64,000 nt of DNA, taken from Chloroflexota bacterium. Lineage in GTDB: Bacteria > Chloroflexota > Dehalococcoidia > JACPEP01. The number at the start of each line of letters is the position of its first letter. The first letter of the stretch is position 1. Shown here in pieces: positions 42,694 to 51,534 of the stretch. Position numbers and translations under genes: made by a program. The notes beneath the pieces are model-generated. The model was not told the origin of the DNA. It did not search any database and worked only from the letters and a program-made list of their open reading frames with translations. The DNA lies in contig JACPEP010000024.1 of the NCBI GenBank assembly GCA_016183425.1, positions 51,939 to 115,938 on the forward strand. Reading direction: 5' to 3'.

Positions 42694-43568
42694 CTAATGC
42701 CTTCTCGGCGGGCCAGCGCCTCTGCCAAACGTAGCAGCCGCTCCGCCCTTCGGGCGACAGGGGTATCCACCAGCCTTCCCCTCACCGCGATGGCCGCCGA
42801 GCCCCGGGCCTGGGCGGCGGCAAAGGCGCTCACCATCTCCCTCGCCTCCTCGATCTCCTCCGCCGAAGGGCGAAAAACATCGTTCACCGGCTGGATCTGG
42901 CTGGGGTGGATGACAAACTTGCCCTGAAAACCCAGCTTCCGAACTAGAGTGGCCTCGGCCACCAGCCCTTCAGGGTCGGTGTGAGCGATATAAGGGCTGT
43001 CCAGGGCCAGGATATCGGCGGCCCTTGCCGCCACGGCCACCTTTGCCCGAGGATACATGAGGCCCTCCGGAGTGGGCAGCATGCCCATATCCAGGCTAAA
43101 ATCGTCGGCGCCAAAGGCCAGGCCCACCACCCGAGGGGAAGCGGTGGCTATCTCCTCCGCCCTTATGATGGCCCGTGCCAACTCCACCCAGGGGATGATG
43201 CCCAGACGCCCCACCTCCAGGCCCCGCTCCCTCTCCAGGGCCTCTATCTCCTTCGCCACCAACTGGATGTCGGAAGCACCCTCCACCTTGGGCAAGCTAA
43301 TACCGTGGATGTGGGGGCCCACCACGGCCTCCAGCTCCGCCATAGTCAGGCCCGTGGCCAGAGAGTTGACCCGCACCCACACCTGCTGTCCCCGCAGAGC
43401 CAGGTGGGGCAGGCGTTGCGCCACCACCTCCCTGGCCTTTTCCTTCTCTGAGAGGGGCACCGAGTCTTCCAGGTCCAGCACCAGGGCATCGGCGAGCAGG
43501 GAGCGAGCCTTCTCTATCATGTCCGGACGGTTGCCGGGAACAAAAAGAAGGCTACGCAAAAGTTCCAT
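42690..43568 (-). CDS. CoA ester lyase, HpcH/HpaI aldolase (CitE-like) family
   Basis: A 292-residue TIM-barrel lyase. It begins RSLLFVPGNRPDMIEKARSLLADALVLDLEDSVP, a signature of the citrate lyase beta/malyl-CoA lyase family, with the metal-binding acidic residues in GLAFGADDFSLDMG and IPWVE. Members cleave or form C-C bonds of CoA thioesters such as malyl-, citramalyl- or beta-methylmalyl-CoA. The absence of CitD and CitF suggests a stand-alone lyase rather than citrate lyase. The start at the second Met (MELLRSLLFVPG) follows AAGGGGAAG; the track ORF adds seven residues. Confidence 0.88.
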   Translation of the reverse strand: MELLRSLLFVPGNRPDMIEKARSLLADALVLDLEDSVPLSEKEKAREVVAQRLPHLALRGQQVWVRVNSLATGLTMAELEAVVGPHIHGISLPKVEGASDIQLVAKEIEALERERGLEVGRLGIIPWVELARAIIRAEEIATASPRVVGLAFGADDFSLDMGMLPTPEGLMYPRAKVAVAARAADILALDSPYIAHTDPEGLVAEATLVRKLGFQGKFVIHPSQIQPVNDVFRPSAEEIEEAREMVSAFAAAQARGSAAIAVRGRLVDTPVARRAERLLRLAEALARREGIS

Positions 43569-43593
43569 CACCGCTTCCCCTTGAATCACTACG

Positions 43594-43737
43594 TTACTTT
43601 ATCCGCCGCATTCCTTCTAACCAGGGACCATAACGCCAGTAATGGATAACGCAATACTTCCTGGTGATTATGTTCTGTTGCAAACAATGTGGGCATACAT
43701 CTTTCGGTATGCGCACGCCGGGCTGTAATTTACCCAT
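43594..43737 (-). CDS. Small Cys-containing protein
   Basis: A 47-residue protein beginning MGKLQPGVRIPKDVCPHCLQQ, with a very good binding site (GGAGG) five bases before the ATG. A C-x2-C pair plus a later Cys and His (KYCVIHYW) could hold a zinc ion. The track ORF starts earlier at 43812, but the internal start has the better signal. It is unrelated to families I know. It lies at the left edge of the accessory island and is transcribed away from it. Confidence 0.5.
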   Translation of the reverse strand: MGKLQPGVRIPKDVCPHCLQQNIITRKYCVIHYWRYGPWLEGMRRIK

Positions 43738-43868
43738 TTTTACCTCCATATTCAACGATTGTCTTATTAATGTCATAATCAAAGAGTACTCGCTGCCGCT
43801 AACTACTTCCACACCTTTTGATTCTACCTCGCTGAACCTGCTTGCCGCAACACAAAGCTTTTATTCTC

Positions 43869-43920
43869 TTGACGACATATGTATAATAGTATAAGCAAGT
43901 GCTATCACAAGGACTATCAC
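43869..43920 (+). promoter_or_regulatory. Promoter and candidate operator of the island operon
   Basis: TTGACG is followed by two candidate -10 boxes, TATAAT (too close) and TATAAG (15-base spacing). Downstream, the heptamer CTATCAC occurs twice at 43902 and 43914 as a direct repeat with a 12-base period, flanking the AAGGA ribosome binding site of the regulator gene. A repressor bound there would block translation start or transcription, so autoregulation by the winged-helix protein is a reasonable inference. Confidence 0.45.
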
Positions 43921-43922
43921 TT

Positions 43923-44138
43923 ATGATAACGAAAGGGTCATCGAAATCCCCGATCACCCACAGGGTCAAAGCCACGCTCGCAACCGAGCCGGGGCTGAGT
44001 GTCAAGGATCTGGCAGAGCGGCTGAAGGTGAACCGCCAGTTTATGGCGGGTTTTCTGGCCGCCCTTGAGGAGATGGGCCTAGTCATGCACAGACAGGTTG
44101 GGCCTGCCCGCACGTACTTCAGTGTCGACAGGAGATGA
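43923..44138 (+). CDS. Winged-helix transcriptional regulator
   Basis: A 71-residue protein from the ATG at 43923 (the track start is eight codons earlier). VKATLATEPGLSVKDLAERLKVNRQFMAGFLAALEEMGLVMHRQVGPARTYFSV is a MarR/ArsR-like winged helix: helix 2, recognition helix and a wing ending in YFSV. The whole protein is essentially the DNA-binding domain. AAGGA lies nine bases upstream within a direct repeat. Its stop overlaps the candidate methyltransferase start (ATGA), so it is the first gene of the restriction-modification operon and probably acts as a controller protein in place of a classical C protein. Confidence 0.8.
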   Translation: MITKGSSKSPITHRVKATLATEPGLSVKDLAERLKVNRQFMAGFLAALEEMGLVMHRQVGPARTYFSVDRR

Positions 44139-45532
44139 TAGCATGGACTGCCCAGCGAGCCACACAACAGAGTTGCGTGGGGCTAGAGGGACAACAGGTG
44201 GTTAGCATGTGCTTCGTCGATCTTTTTGCGGGTCTGGGTGGATTTCATCTGGCTCTAAGAAAGCTCGGTCACACGTGCGTGTTCGCCTCTGAGATCGACG
44301 AGACGCTGCGTGACGTCTACGAGAAAAACTTCGGAATGAGGCCGGAAGGAGACATTCGCAACGTGCATGCGAGTGAGATTCCCCCTCATGAGATTCTCTG
44401 TGCTGGGTTCCCATGCCAGCCGTTCTCCAAGGCTGGGAGCCAGGAGGGTTTTGATGACCCTGAGCTTGGCGGGCTCTACAAGGACATCCTACGAATTATC
44501 CGGCATCACAGGCCTCGCTATGTCATCCTTGAGAACGTGCCTAACTTGCAGAACCATGACGAGGGCAAGACATGGGAAATTATAGAAGGGCGTCTTCGCA
44601 GAGAGGACTACGACGTTCAGCTTAAGAGGCTATCGCCACATCACTTCGGGATACCACAAATCCGTGAACGTATATACATCGTAGGCAGCACTCGGCTGCT
44701 CGACGGCTTCGCCTGGCCCGAACACGTGCCGGCCAACACGCAAATCTCGATTAGGTCTGTCCTCGATTCTAAACCTCCTGAGGCGCGGCCTCTCCCAGAG
44801 CAGGTAAAGCGATGCCTTGAGGTATGGCAGGAGTTCGTAAATCGAATCCCGAAAGACGAGAAGATCCCACACCCACTCTGGTCCATGGAGTTCGGCGCGA
44901 CGTATCCATACGAGGACACCACACCCAGCGCTCTCTCGACAGACGAGTTGCGACGGTACCGCGGCTCACATGGGCTCCCACTTCGAGAAGCGACGGACCG
45001 AGAGGAGATATTCAATCTGCTTCCATCCCATGCAATAACGAAACAGGCCAGCTTCCCTAGCTGGAAGGTGCAGTTCATCAGACGCAACAGGGAGTTCTAC
45101 CAGCGTCACAAGACCTGGGTTGACAGATGGCTACCAAAGATTGTGGAGTTTCCCTCTAGCTTTCAGAAGCTTGAGTGGAACTGCCAAGGCGAGAGCATCC
45201 GACGGCTGGACAGATACGTGGTACAGCTAAGAGCCTCGGGAGTCCGAGTAAAGCGTCCGACGACAGCACCATCTCTCGTGGCTATGACTGCAACCCAGGT
45301 TCCCATCATCACCTGGGAGAGCCGCTACATGACGCCGACAGAGTGCAAGCGACTTCAGAGCATGCAGGACCTTCGGTGGCTACCAGAGAGCCCCACAAAG
45401 GCATACGAGGCGCTTGGAAACGCGGTCAATGTTGAGGTTGCTCGTCATGTGGCAGCGGAGCTTGTCGGTCAGGCTACCGGCCTGCGTGCGCTGCTTGAGC
45501 CGATAGCTGCGTATCTGCCACTAAAGAGATAA
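44135..45532 (+). CDS. DNA (cytosine-5) methyltransferase
   Basis: A 465-residue C5-cytosine methyltransferase. Motif I is FVDLFAGLGGFHLAL (about 27-41), motif IV is GFPCQPFS with catalytic Cys94, motif VI is ENVPNLQNH, motif VIII is QIRERIYIVG, and motif X is YEALGNAVNVEVARHV near the C-terminus. A target recognition region lies between VIII and IX; the recognition sequence cannot be read from it. It would protect host DNA from the restriction proteins encoded downstream. The start is uncertain: ATG 44135 overlaps the regulator stop, and the conserved sequence begins near a later ATG at 44207 (MCFVDLFAGLGG). The gene is lower in GC than flanking chromosome. Confidence 0.93.
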   Translation: MIAWTAQRATQQSCVGLEGQQVVSMCFVDLFAGLGGFHLALRKLGHTCVFASEIDETLRDVYEKNFGMRPEGDIRNVHASEIPPHEILCAGFPCQPFSKAGSQEGFDDPELGGLYKDILRIIRHHRPRYVILENVPNLQNHDEGKTWEIIEGRLRREDYDVQLKRLSPHHFGIPQIRERIYIVGSTRLLDGFAWPEHVPANTQISIRSVLDSKPPEARPLPEQVKRCLEVWQEFVNRIPKDEKIPHPLWSMEFGATYPYEDTTPSALSTDELRRYRGSHGLPLREATDREEIFNLLPSHAITKQASFPSWKVQFIRRNREFYQRHKTWVDRWLPKIVEFPSSFQKLEWNCQGESIRRLDRYVVQLRASGVRVKRPTTAPSLVAMTATQVPIITWESRYMTPTECKRLQSMQDLRWLPESPTKAYEALGNAVNVEVARHVAAELVGQATGLRALLEPIAAYLPLKR

Positions 45533-45566
45533 GAAGATTTCGAGCAATATGTGATAAGGGGATAGC

Positions 45567-47132
45567 ATGGTTCGCAGTCGTACTCAGCAGACGATAAACA
45601 TTCGCCCTGCTGTTAGCGTATACGCGACCTATAGGCGGCTCAGCTATACGCCTTGGTATGCTATTGCTGAGTTTGTGGACAACTCAACCCAGAACTACTA
45701 CGACCATAGAGGAAAGCTCCTTCAAGCGTATAGGAGGGACAGCAACCCTGGACGGCTGCGCGTTGAGGTCTCCTACGACAGCGAGAGAAACACCCTAACC
45801 ATTAGAGACAACGCCAACGGGATGAACATTGAGGAACTCGCAAGAGCAGTCGTGCTTGACAAGCCTCCTCCAAACACCTCCGGACGATGTGAGTATTGTA
45901 TGGGCCTAAAGACTGCTGCGTGCTGGTTTGGTACGACATGGACTATCCGAACCACACGGCTTGGTGTAGCTAAGGAGTATACCGCAACTGTTCATGTTCC
46001 TGAGTTGGTAGAGCGGCAGACGGAGGAGATTGTGGTAGTCGAGCGGCCGATGCAGCGAGGAGAGCACTTTACTGTTATCACTATAGAGGGGCTCTACAAG
46101 CCCATTCGAGGACGGACGCCTGCTCGCATTCGAGACCAACTCGGTAGCATGTACCGCCAAGACCTGCGCTCTGGTGAGGTCGAAATTATCTGGAATGGCC
46201 AGCCTGTTCAGTTCGAAGAGCCTCCTATCCTCATCGAGGAGTCGGACGGCATACGGACGACCTGGAAAAAGAAGGTCTCGTTTGAGGTTCCCTGGGATCC
46301 TGCGGGTCGGCCGTTTCCAGTAAGAGGATGGATCGGCATTCGGATACCAGCAAGCCAGCGCGATGCAGGCTTTGCGCTGCTTCGCCGAGGTAGGGTCGTT
46401 GTTGGAGGACCTGCTGAGGGCTACAAACCTGTGGAGATCTTTGGGCAGGGTAACACCTTTCGCTCGCAGAGGCTTATAGGCGAGCTTCGTATGGATGATT
46501 GGCCGGTGACTCAGGCGAAGGACGCCTTCGACTGGTCCGGCGGGCTTGAGGACGCCTTTATTGAGGAGCTAAGGAGAGCCTGTCAGGACTACATGGATAA
46601 GGCGGAGGGCTATCGCCAGCCTGGTCGCCGAATCGTACAGTCCGAAATGCAACTTGTGTCGGAGAGAACACGACAGGTCTTCGCTGACCAGCGATTCGGC
46701 ACAGCGGTGACACAGGAACTGGCTCTCCCAGAGCCACCTAAGACCGAGGAGCAAGAGTGGTCTGACACTGCTAAGCTGCGGTCGGTTAGCGATGGGCCAG
46801 TCGTGTATAGGGTTCCCGTTGGGGCCGACCAGTGGATCTTTCATCTACATTGGCAGGACCAACTCAGCGACGCCCACTGGATGAGCGTGAGCTACCCAGA
46901 GGATACTGTAACTGATATCTTCCTAAACATGGCGCACCCGTTTTTTGCACGATACATGGACAACGCTGATTTCCTTGAGTTGCTCCAGAAGTTCGTGCTT
47001 GCACTGGCGCTGGCGGAGCGCATGGCTCGCCAGACATCCAGAAATGGGCTTGTCTCGCCAGGAGATTTCCGCAACTATATGAATAGGGTGCTCCGATATA
47101 CGGCAGAGATAGAGGCTGAGAATAGTGTCTAG
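45567..47132 (+). CDS. GHKL (HSP90/MutL/MORC-like) ATPase of a restriction system
   Basis: A 521-residue protein with a GHKL ATPase domain at the N-terminus: N-box IAEFVDNS (33-40, with Glu35 and Asn39), G1 box IRDNANGMN (Asp81), and a glycine-rich lid region CMGLKTAACWFG. The remainder matches the ATP-binding protein that accompanies Z1 and DUF4420 proteins in MORC-related restriction-modification operons. Such ATPases are thought to form ATP-dependent clamps or loops on DNA. It begins 34 bases after the methyltransferase and overlaps the Z1 gene by eight bases, so it is tightly co-translated. Confidence 0.9.
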   Translation: MVRSRTQQTINIRPAVSVYATYRRLSYTPWYAIAEFVDNSTQNYYDHRGKLLQAYRRDSNPGRLRVEVSYDSERNTLTIRDNANGMNIEELARAVVLDKPPPNTSGRCEYCMGLKTAACWFGTTWTIRTTRLGVAKEYTATVHVPELVERQTEEIVVVERPMQRGEHFTVITIEGLYKPIRGRTPARIRDQLGSMYRQDLRSGEVEIIWNGQPVQFEEPPILIEESDGIRTTWKKKVSFEVPWDPAGRPFPVRGWIGIRIPASQRDAGFALLRRGRVVVGGPAEGYKPVEIFGQGNTFRSQRLIGELRMDDWPVTQAKDAFDWSGGLEDAFIEELRRACQDYMDKAEGYRQPGRRIVQSEMQLVSERTRQVFADQRFGTAVTQELALPEPPKTEEQEWSDTAKLRSVSDGPVVYRVPVGADQWIFHLHWQDQLSDAHWMSVSYPEDTVTDIFLNMAHPFFARYMDNADFLELLQKFVLALALAERMARQTSRNGLVSPGDFRNYMNRVLRYTAEIEAENSV

Positions 47133-49290
47133 ACCTATAGGGATAGATCCGGCTAGCGATACTGGCTCGCTGCGCTCCATATCCATTGATGGGTCAGAGA
47201 TTCAGCGGCTAGCGGCTCGATACCGAGAGCAAGACCAGATATCTGAGGAAGAGTGGGATGATGTTATCGCTACCGCAGCAAGAGCGCTGTCACAGTGCCC
47301 AGACCCCGCCGGGCAACCTAGGCGAGGAACTGGTCTGGCTCTTGGCAAGGTCCAGAGCGGTAAGACGCTGTCCTACACCGCGCTGATTGCTCTAGCTGCT
47401 GACAATGGCTACCGAATCACTGTTGTTCTAGCAGGCACGAAGAATCCGCTGCTAGAGCAGACGTATACACGTCTAAGCTATGACCTTGACGCTCGCCGGC
47501 GAACTGTGGTCGTGTTCAAGAACCCTCTGCCACAGGACGCTGATGTTGTCCTCAGCGTTCTCCATGGCGGGGGGCACGCGCTTGTTGTTGCTCTCAAGCA
47601 CAGGAAACGCATTGACGATGTAAGGAGGCTGCTTGCGGCGCCTGAGCTAAAAGTGTTCCCAACCCTTGTCATTGATGACGAGGGTGACGAGGCATCGCTG
47701 AACACACAGTTTCGCAGTGGCAGGCTCTCGGCTACATATAGGAGCATACTTAGCCTAAGAGACGCCCTCCCTTTGCACGCCTACATGGCCTACACAGCTA
47801 CTCCGCAGGCAAATCTTCTCATAGATGGTATAGACGCGCTCTCCCCAGACTTCGCAGTTCTTGTGGAGCCTGGGTCAGGCTACTGTGGAGGCTCTGTGTT
47901 CTTTGGAGAGCACAGCAATAGCTGCGTCCGCCAAATTCCAGCCGGAGACGGCGACCCTGAGTCTGCGGCCAAGGTGACTGGCGGACTAAGACAGGCGATA
48001 GCCACATTTCTCGTGGGTGCAGCTATCCGCTTCACTCGGGGAGACCACTCAGGACACTCAATGCTCGTCCACACCAGCCATCTAAGAGCAGATCATGAGA
48101 GTCTTCAGAGGGCTGTTAGGAACCTCATCCTCAAGTGGCGAGAGACGGTCAAGCTCAGAGACGATGATCCAGAGGTGGGGGGGCTCCTGACGCTAGCCCG
48201 TGGTGCCTATGATGACCTGTGCACAACAGTTGAAAGCCCGCCGCCATGGAGTGACGTGCGAGCGCAGCTACGCGACGAGGTGTGGCTGACCGAGGTGTGG
48301 ATGGTGAACAGTCTCCCTCTTGGAAGAGACCCTATCGAGACCCCGTTCAGGCTGAGGAACAACATTCTGATCGGTGGCAACATGCTTGGTCGAGGCGTAA
48401 CCATCCCCCAGCTTGCAGTGACGTACATTACCCGCGAGGCTCAGCAGGACACGAATGCAGACACGCTAGAGCAGCGGGCAAGATGGTTCGGCTATAAGCA
48501 GGCGTACTGTGACCTCTGCCGCATTTTTCTGACGAGCCATCTACGAGACCGATACACAGAGCTCCTCAGGCATGAGGATGACTTCTGGGAGGCGCTTCGG
48601 AGAAATGAGAGGCAGCGGCTATTAGTAAGGGACTGGCCCCGCATGTTCAGGCTGGACATGCGGGGCTGGCAGCTTCGGCCGACTAGACCCAGCGTTGCCA
48701 ACTACAGGCAGTTCCGGGGAGGTGGATGGGATATCCAAAACCGGCTGGTTGAAGACCTCGAGGGAGCCTCATGCAACGTGAGGGTGGTAACAGACTTCTT
48801 TAGGCAGCACACCACCGAGGTCCGGCGCTACGGTAATGTCGAGCATCTTGTAATACCAGCCTGCCAAACTGATGCCGTTATCTCTGAGCTTCTTGCTCAG
48901 CTAGAGACACAGGGCACGGACTGGGAGAGCACCTACACGATTGAGTATCTTACACGCCTGCTTCTGGGAGGTCGCCTCCCTGCCATTGAAGTGCTGCGGA
49001 TGACGGAGGGACAGCCAGGAGATCTTCGACCACGAGTGCGAACTAAGCGCGATGGTCGCGTCAACCCGATGCAGGGTCGCTCCCCAGAGCGGGAGCCGAC
49101 GGACCCCATGTTCTATCCAGGGGATGAGAACATTCATAGCAACCAGCCTCAGTTGCAGGTGCATCTTATAAGGGCTCAAGGTGACGAGATCCCACAGCCA
49201 GTGGATACAACAGCTCTCGCTCTGTATATACCGAAAGACGATCCCCTGTACGATCTTAGGGCAGTGGTTAGAGGAGAGGAGAGGCCATGA
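47125..49290 (+). CDS. Z1-domain (helicase-like) protein of a restriction system
   Basis: A 721-residue superfamily II-like NTPase of the Z1 family. The P-loop reads LGKVQSGKTLSY (residues 73-84), the DEAD-box-like motif is VIDDEGDEASLN, motif III-like YTATPQANLL follows, and the C-terminal core has GGNMLGRGVTIPQL and the motif VI-like LEQRARWFGY. Z1 proteins occur in operons with GHKL ATPases, a DUF4420 nuclease-like protein and a C5-methylase; the role is probably ATP-driven DNA tracking in restriction. Start overlaps the GHKL gene by eight bases and the stop overlaps the next start by four. Confidence 0.92.
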   Translation: MSRPIGIDPASDTGSLRSISIDGSEIQRLAARYREQDQISEEEWDDVIATAARALSQCPDPAGQPRRGTGLALGKVQSGKTLSYTALIALAADNGYRITVVLAGTKNPLLEQTYTRLSYDLDARRRTVVVFKNPLPQDADVVLSVLHGGGHALVVALKHRKRIDDVRRLLAAPELKVFPTLVIDDEGDEASLNTQFRSGRLSATYRSILSLRDALPLHAYMAYTATPQANLLIDGIDALSPDFAVLVEPGSGYCGGSVFFGEHSNSCVRQIPAGDGDPESAAKVTGGLRQAIATFLVGAAIRFTRGDHSGHSMLVHTSHLRADHESLQRAVRNLILKWRETVKLRDDDPEVGGLLTLARGAYDDLCTTVESPPPWSDVRAQLRDEVWLTEVWMVNSLPLGRDPIETPFRLRNNILIGGNMLGRGVTIPQLAVTYITREAQQDTNADTLEQRARWFGYKQAYCDLCRIFLTSHLRDRYTELLRHEDDFWEALRRNERQRLLVRDWPRMFRLDMRGWQLRPTRPSVANYRQFRGGGWDIQNRLVEDLEGASCNVRVVTDFFRQHTTEVRRYGNVEHLVIPACQTDAVISELLAQLETQGTDWESTYTIEYLTRLLLGGRLPAIEVLRMTEGQPGDLRPRVRTKRDGRVNPMQGRSPEREPTDPMFYPGDENIHSNQPQLQVHLIRAQGDEIPQPVDTTALALYIPKDDPLYDLRAVVRGEERP

Positions 49291-50288
49291 GAGTCGCCGA
49301 CCTTTTCCAGCAGGTAAAACATAGCTCCTCTGGTCACACGTTCACGGCTGCTCACGTACCTAAGCATCAAGAGGCATATATAGCGTCTGATACCTCCGGC
49401 CGCCCAATCCTGTTCGTCAGGGCTGAAGAGTGGATGCCAGGTTCGCCACTACGCACTGCCCACGTCTCCCTCCGGCCTAGCCAGACATACCGCCTGACTC
49501 TCGCCGACGGGTCCCAAACAGCGGCCCTGTTCCATGCTCTGTGCTGCGAGACAGCAGAGCGCTCTGATGTAGACACGTTTCTTGTGCTCGTGGAGGCGTT
49601 CCTAGCTCGGTACGAGGGACAGGCAATCACTGGTGAGTCGCTCGTGTCCTTCTTCAGGTCTGTGGTTCGCCTCTTCGCTGTTGGCCACGCGAGGGACATC
49701 GAGGCCGAGCGTCTAGGCCTCTGGGGCGAACTCTTCGTAATGAGCCGCGTCCGAGGGCTTCAGTTCTGGGCACCGTTCTGGCATAGCGAGACAACCCGAA
49801 GGTTTGACTTTTCGGCAGCCAGACGCCGGGTTGAGGTGAAGACCACTATAGGAGCACAGCGCATCCACCATTTCTCCCATCGCCAGATCTACGCAGAGAG
49901 TGGGGAGGAGATAGTTATTGCCTCGCTCCTTGTGCGAGAGGATGACGCAGGGCTTAGCTTGCGAGAGCTAGTCCTCCAGTGTCGGCAGGCGCTTCTCGGC
50001 ACACCCCACATCATTAAGCTCGAGAGAGCTGTGCGCAGTGCAGGAATGGAGGACCCCTCAGAGACAGGACCAGCCTTCGACCCCACAGAGGCCGAGAGGG
50101 AGCTTGCGTGGTTTCGGTCTACGGAAGCTCCACACTTTCGAATGCCCGAGCCTCCGGGGGTTTCTGAGACTCGGTACAAGGTAGACCTCTCGACGGCGCC
50201 TCAGTTGGTCCCAGACGAGGTCGAGGAGTGGCTAGACTCCTGGGTGACGGAGAGACCGCAGCTAGCTGTCAGTCGACAAGAGTGGTGA
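49287..50288 (+). CDS. PD-(D/E)XK nuclease-like protein (DUF4420)
   Basis: A 333-residue protein of the PD-(D/E)XK motif family that accompanies Z1 proteins. The nuclease core is visible: GLWGELFVM with Glu148, then FDFSAARRRVEVKTT with Asp174 and the EVK triad member pair Glu183/Lys185. The N-terminal about 130 residues are beta-rich and probably contact partner proteins or DNA. It is the likely DNA-cleaving subunit of this restriction system. It overlaps the Z1 stop (ATGA) and is followed after five bases by the glycosylase. Confidence 0.9.
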   Translation: MRVADLFQQVKHSSSGHTFTAAHVPKHQEAYIASDTSGRPILFVRAEEWMPGSPLRTAHVSLRPSQTYRLTLADGSQTAALFHALCCETAERSDVDTFLVLVEAFLARYEGQAITGESLVSFFRSVVRLFAVGHARDIEAERLGLWGELFVMSRVRGLQFWAPFWHSETTRRFDFSAARRRVEVKTTIGAQRIHHFSHRQIYAESGEEIVIASLLVREDDAGLSLRELVLQCRQALLGTPHIIKLERAVRSAGMEDPSETGPAFDPTEAERELAWFRSTEAPHFRMPEPPGVSETRYKVDLSTAPQLVPDEVEEWLDSWVTERPQLAVSRQEW

Positions 50289-50293
50289 ACTAA

Positions 50294-51058
50294 GTGGCAA
50301 GGCAGGTAAGTCCAGATCGGGCGCTAGCGACAAACCACTTCCGGCGGTTCGCTTACAGGCTATCCAAGAAGGTCGTAGAGTGGTTTCGCTGCAACGGAAG
50401 AGAGTTCCCCTGGCGTACCACGTCCAACCCGTTCCATTTGCTGATTGCTGAGGCTCTGCTTCGTCAGACGCAGGCAGAGCGAGTTGTCGAGCCATATCTG
50501 GACTTAGTCAGCAAGTACCCAAATCCAGAGGCTCTTGCAGAGGCAGATGTCAATGAACTTCGCCAGTGGTTCAAGCCTTTTGGTCTGGTCAGGCGGGCCG
50601 ACCGCCTAATCCAGTGCGCTCGGATACTGATCAGCGAATACAGAGGTAGCATGCCCAATGACCTAAATGCTATAGAGGCGCTCCCCGGCCTCGGCAGGTA
50701 CAACTCCCGTGCCATTCTGTGCTTGGGTTTCGGCATACCTGCCCCTATGATCGATGAAGGGAGTGGTCGCGTTCTTCGAAGGGTGCTCGGGCACGAGGCT
50801 AAAGGCCCTGCCTACTCAGACAAATGCCTCATGAGCATAGCTGAGCGCATTATACCTACCAAGTCAGCGAGGGAATTCAACTTTGGTCTCATAGATGTTG
50901 CCGCAGCGTTTTGCCACCCTAAGGAGCCGGATTGTGCTCGTTGTCCACTAGCCAGACTTTGCAACTACGCAACCGAAAGCGGAAGACAAGGATGCGCCTC
51001 CTTAAGTGACCTCAAGCAACGACAAGCAGCATCGGTCAAATCGGTGAACAACCAATAA
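50294..51058 (+). CDS. HhH-GPD mismatch glycosylase, MutY/Mig type
   Basis: A 254-residue helix-hairpin-helix glycosylase. Landmarks are FPWRTTSNPFHLLIAEALLRQTQ (about 38-60), the hairpin LPGLGRYNSRAIL, Asp154 as the catalytic aspartate in PMIDEGSGRVLRR, and a C-terminal 4Fe-4S motif C-x6-C-x2-C-x5-C (Cys207, 214, 217, 223). Tyr136 sits where endonuclease III has catalytic Lys and MutY has Ser; Tyr there is the mark of the Mig-type thymine-DNA glycosylase that removes T from T:G. Glu53 aligns with the MutY adenine-pocket Glu, so adenine activity is not excluded. The GTG start lies five bases after the nuclease-like gene. Next to a C5-methyltransferase, this fits repair of deaminated 5-methylcytosine, the job done by Vsr in other systems. 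Confidence 0.9.
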   Translation: MARQVSPDRALATNHFRRFAYRLSKKVVEWFRCNGREFPWRTTSNPFHLLIAEALLRQTQAERVVEPYLDLVSKYPNPEALAEADVNELRQWFKPFGLVRRADRLIQCARILISEYRGSMPNDLNAIEALPGLGRYNSRAILCLGFGIPAPMIDEGSGRVLRRVLGHEAKGPAYSDKCLMSIAERIIPTKSAREFNFGLIDVAAAFCHPKEPDCARCPLARLCNYATESGRQGCASLSDLKQRQAASVKSVNNQ

Positions 51059-51084
51059 ATGAGGTAGAGAGCCTTTTCCCATAT

Positions 51085-51534
51085 GTGTCCCTCTTTCGCC
51101 TCAGAGAGCTATGGAAGCTCGCCAAACTAGGCCAGATGGACAAGGATCCTCTGACCTACGAGACTCTCTTAGCAACAGCGCTCTTCCCTTCTGCAATTGT
51201 AATCCCGTTTCAGGCTTCGCCCGGCCGCAACCAACTCATTCTGGGCTTCCAGCAAGGTGACAAACCAGTAGGCGTTTCTGAGGAAGCGCTTAACCGTCAT
51301 ATCGTAGTGGCAGGTGCCACAGGCGTAGGCAAGACAAACTGGCTCAACTTCTTTGCGTCGCAATTGCTGGGAGTCGGCAAGACCGCTATCTGGCTTGACC
51401 TCAAGAATGAGGCAAGGCATCTAGTCCGCGCCTTTCCGGACCTGTGGGTCTTCCCTATGGAGGACTTCCGCTGGAACCCTCTTGAGGTGCCGGCCGGCGT
51501 GCGGCCAAAGCAAAGTCGGGGCGAGTGGATTTGA
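51085..51534 (+). pseudogene. HerA/FtsK-like ATPase, truncated at the tRNA-Pro repeat
   Basis: A 149-residue reading frame starting at GTG, after the glycosylase. It holds RHIVVAGATGVGKTNWLNFF (Walker A GATGVGKT at 77-84) and a Walker-B-like AIWLDLKNE, as in HerA/FtsK-type DNA translocases. Full-length family members run well beyond 400 residues, and the remaining core is missing. The protein-like sequence ends about residue 143, and the final residues come from the tRNA-Pro repeat that begins at 51515. The gene is therefore broken by the recombination that placed the repeat. Its intact form may have been the last member of the restriction operon. Confidence 0.75.
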
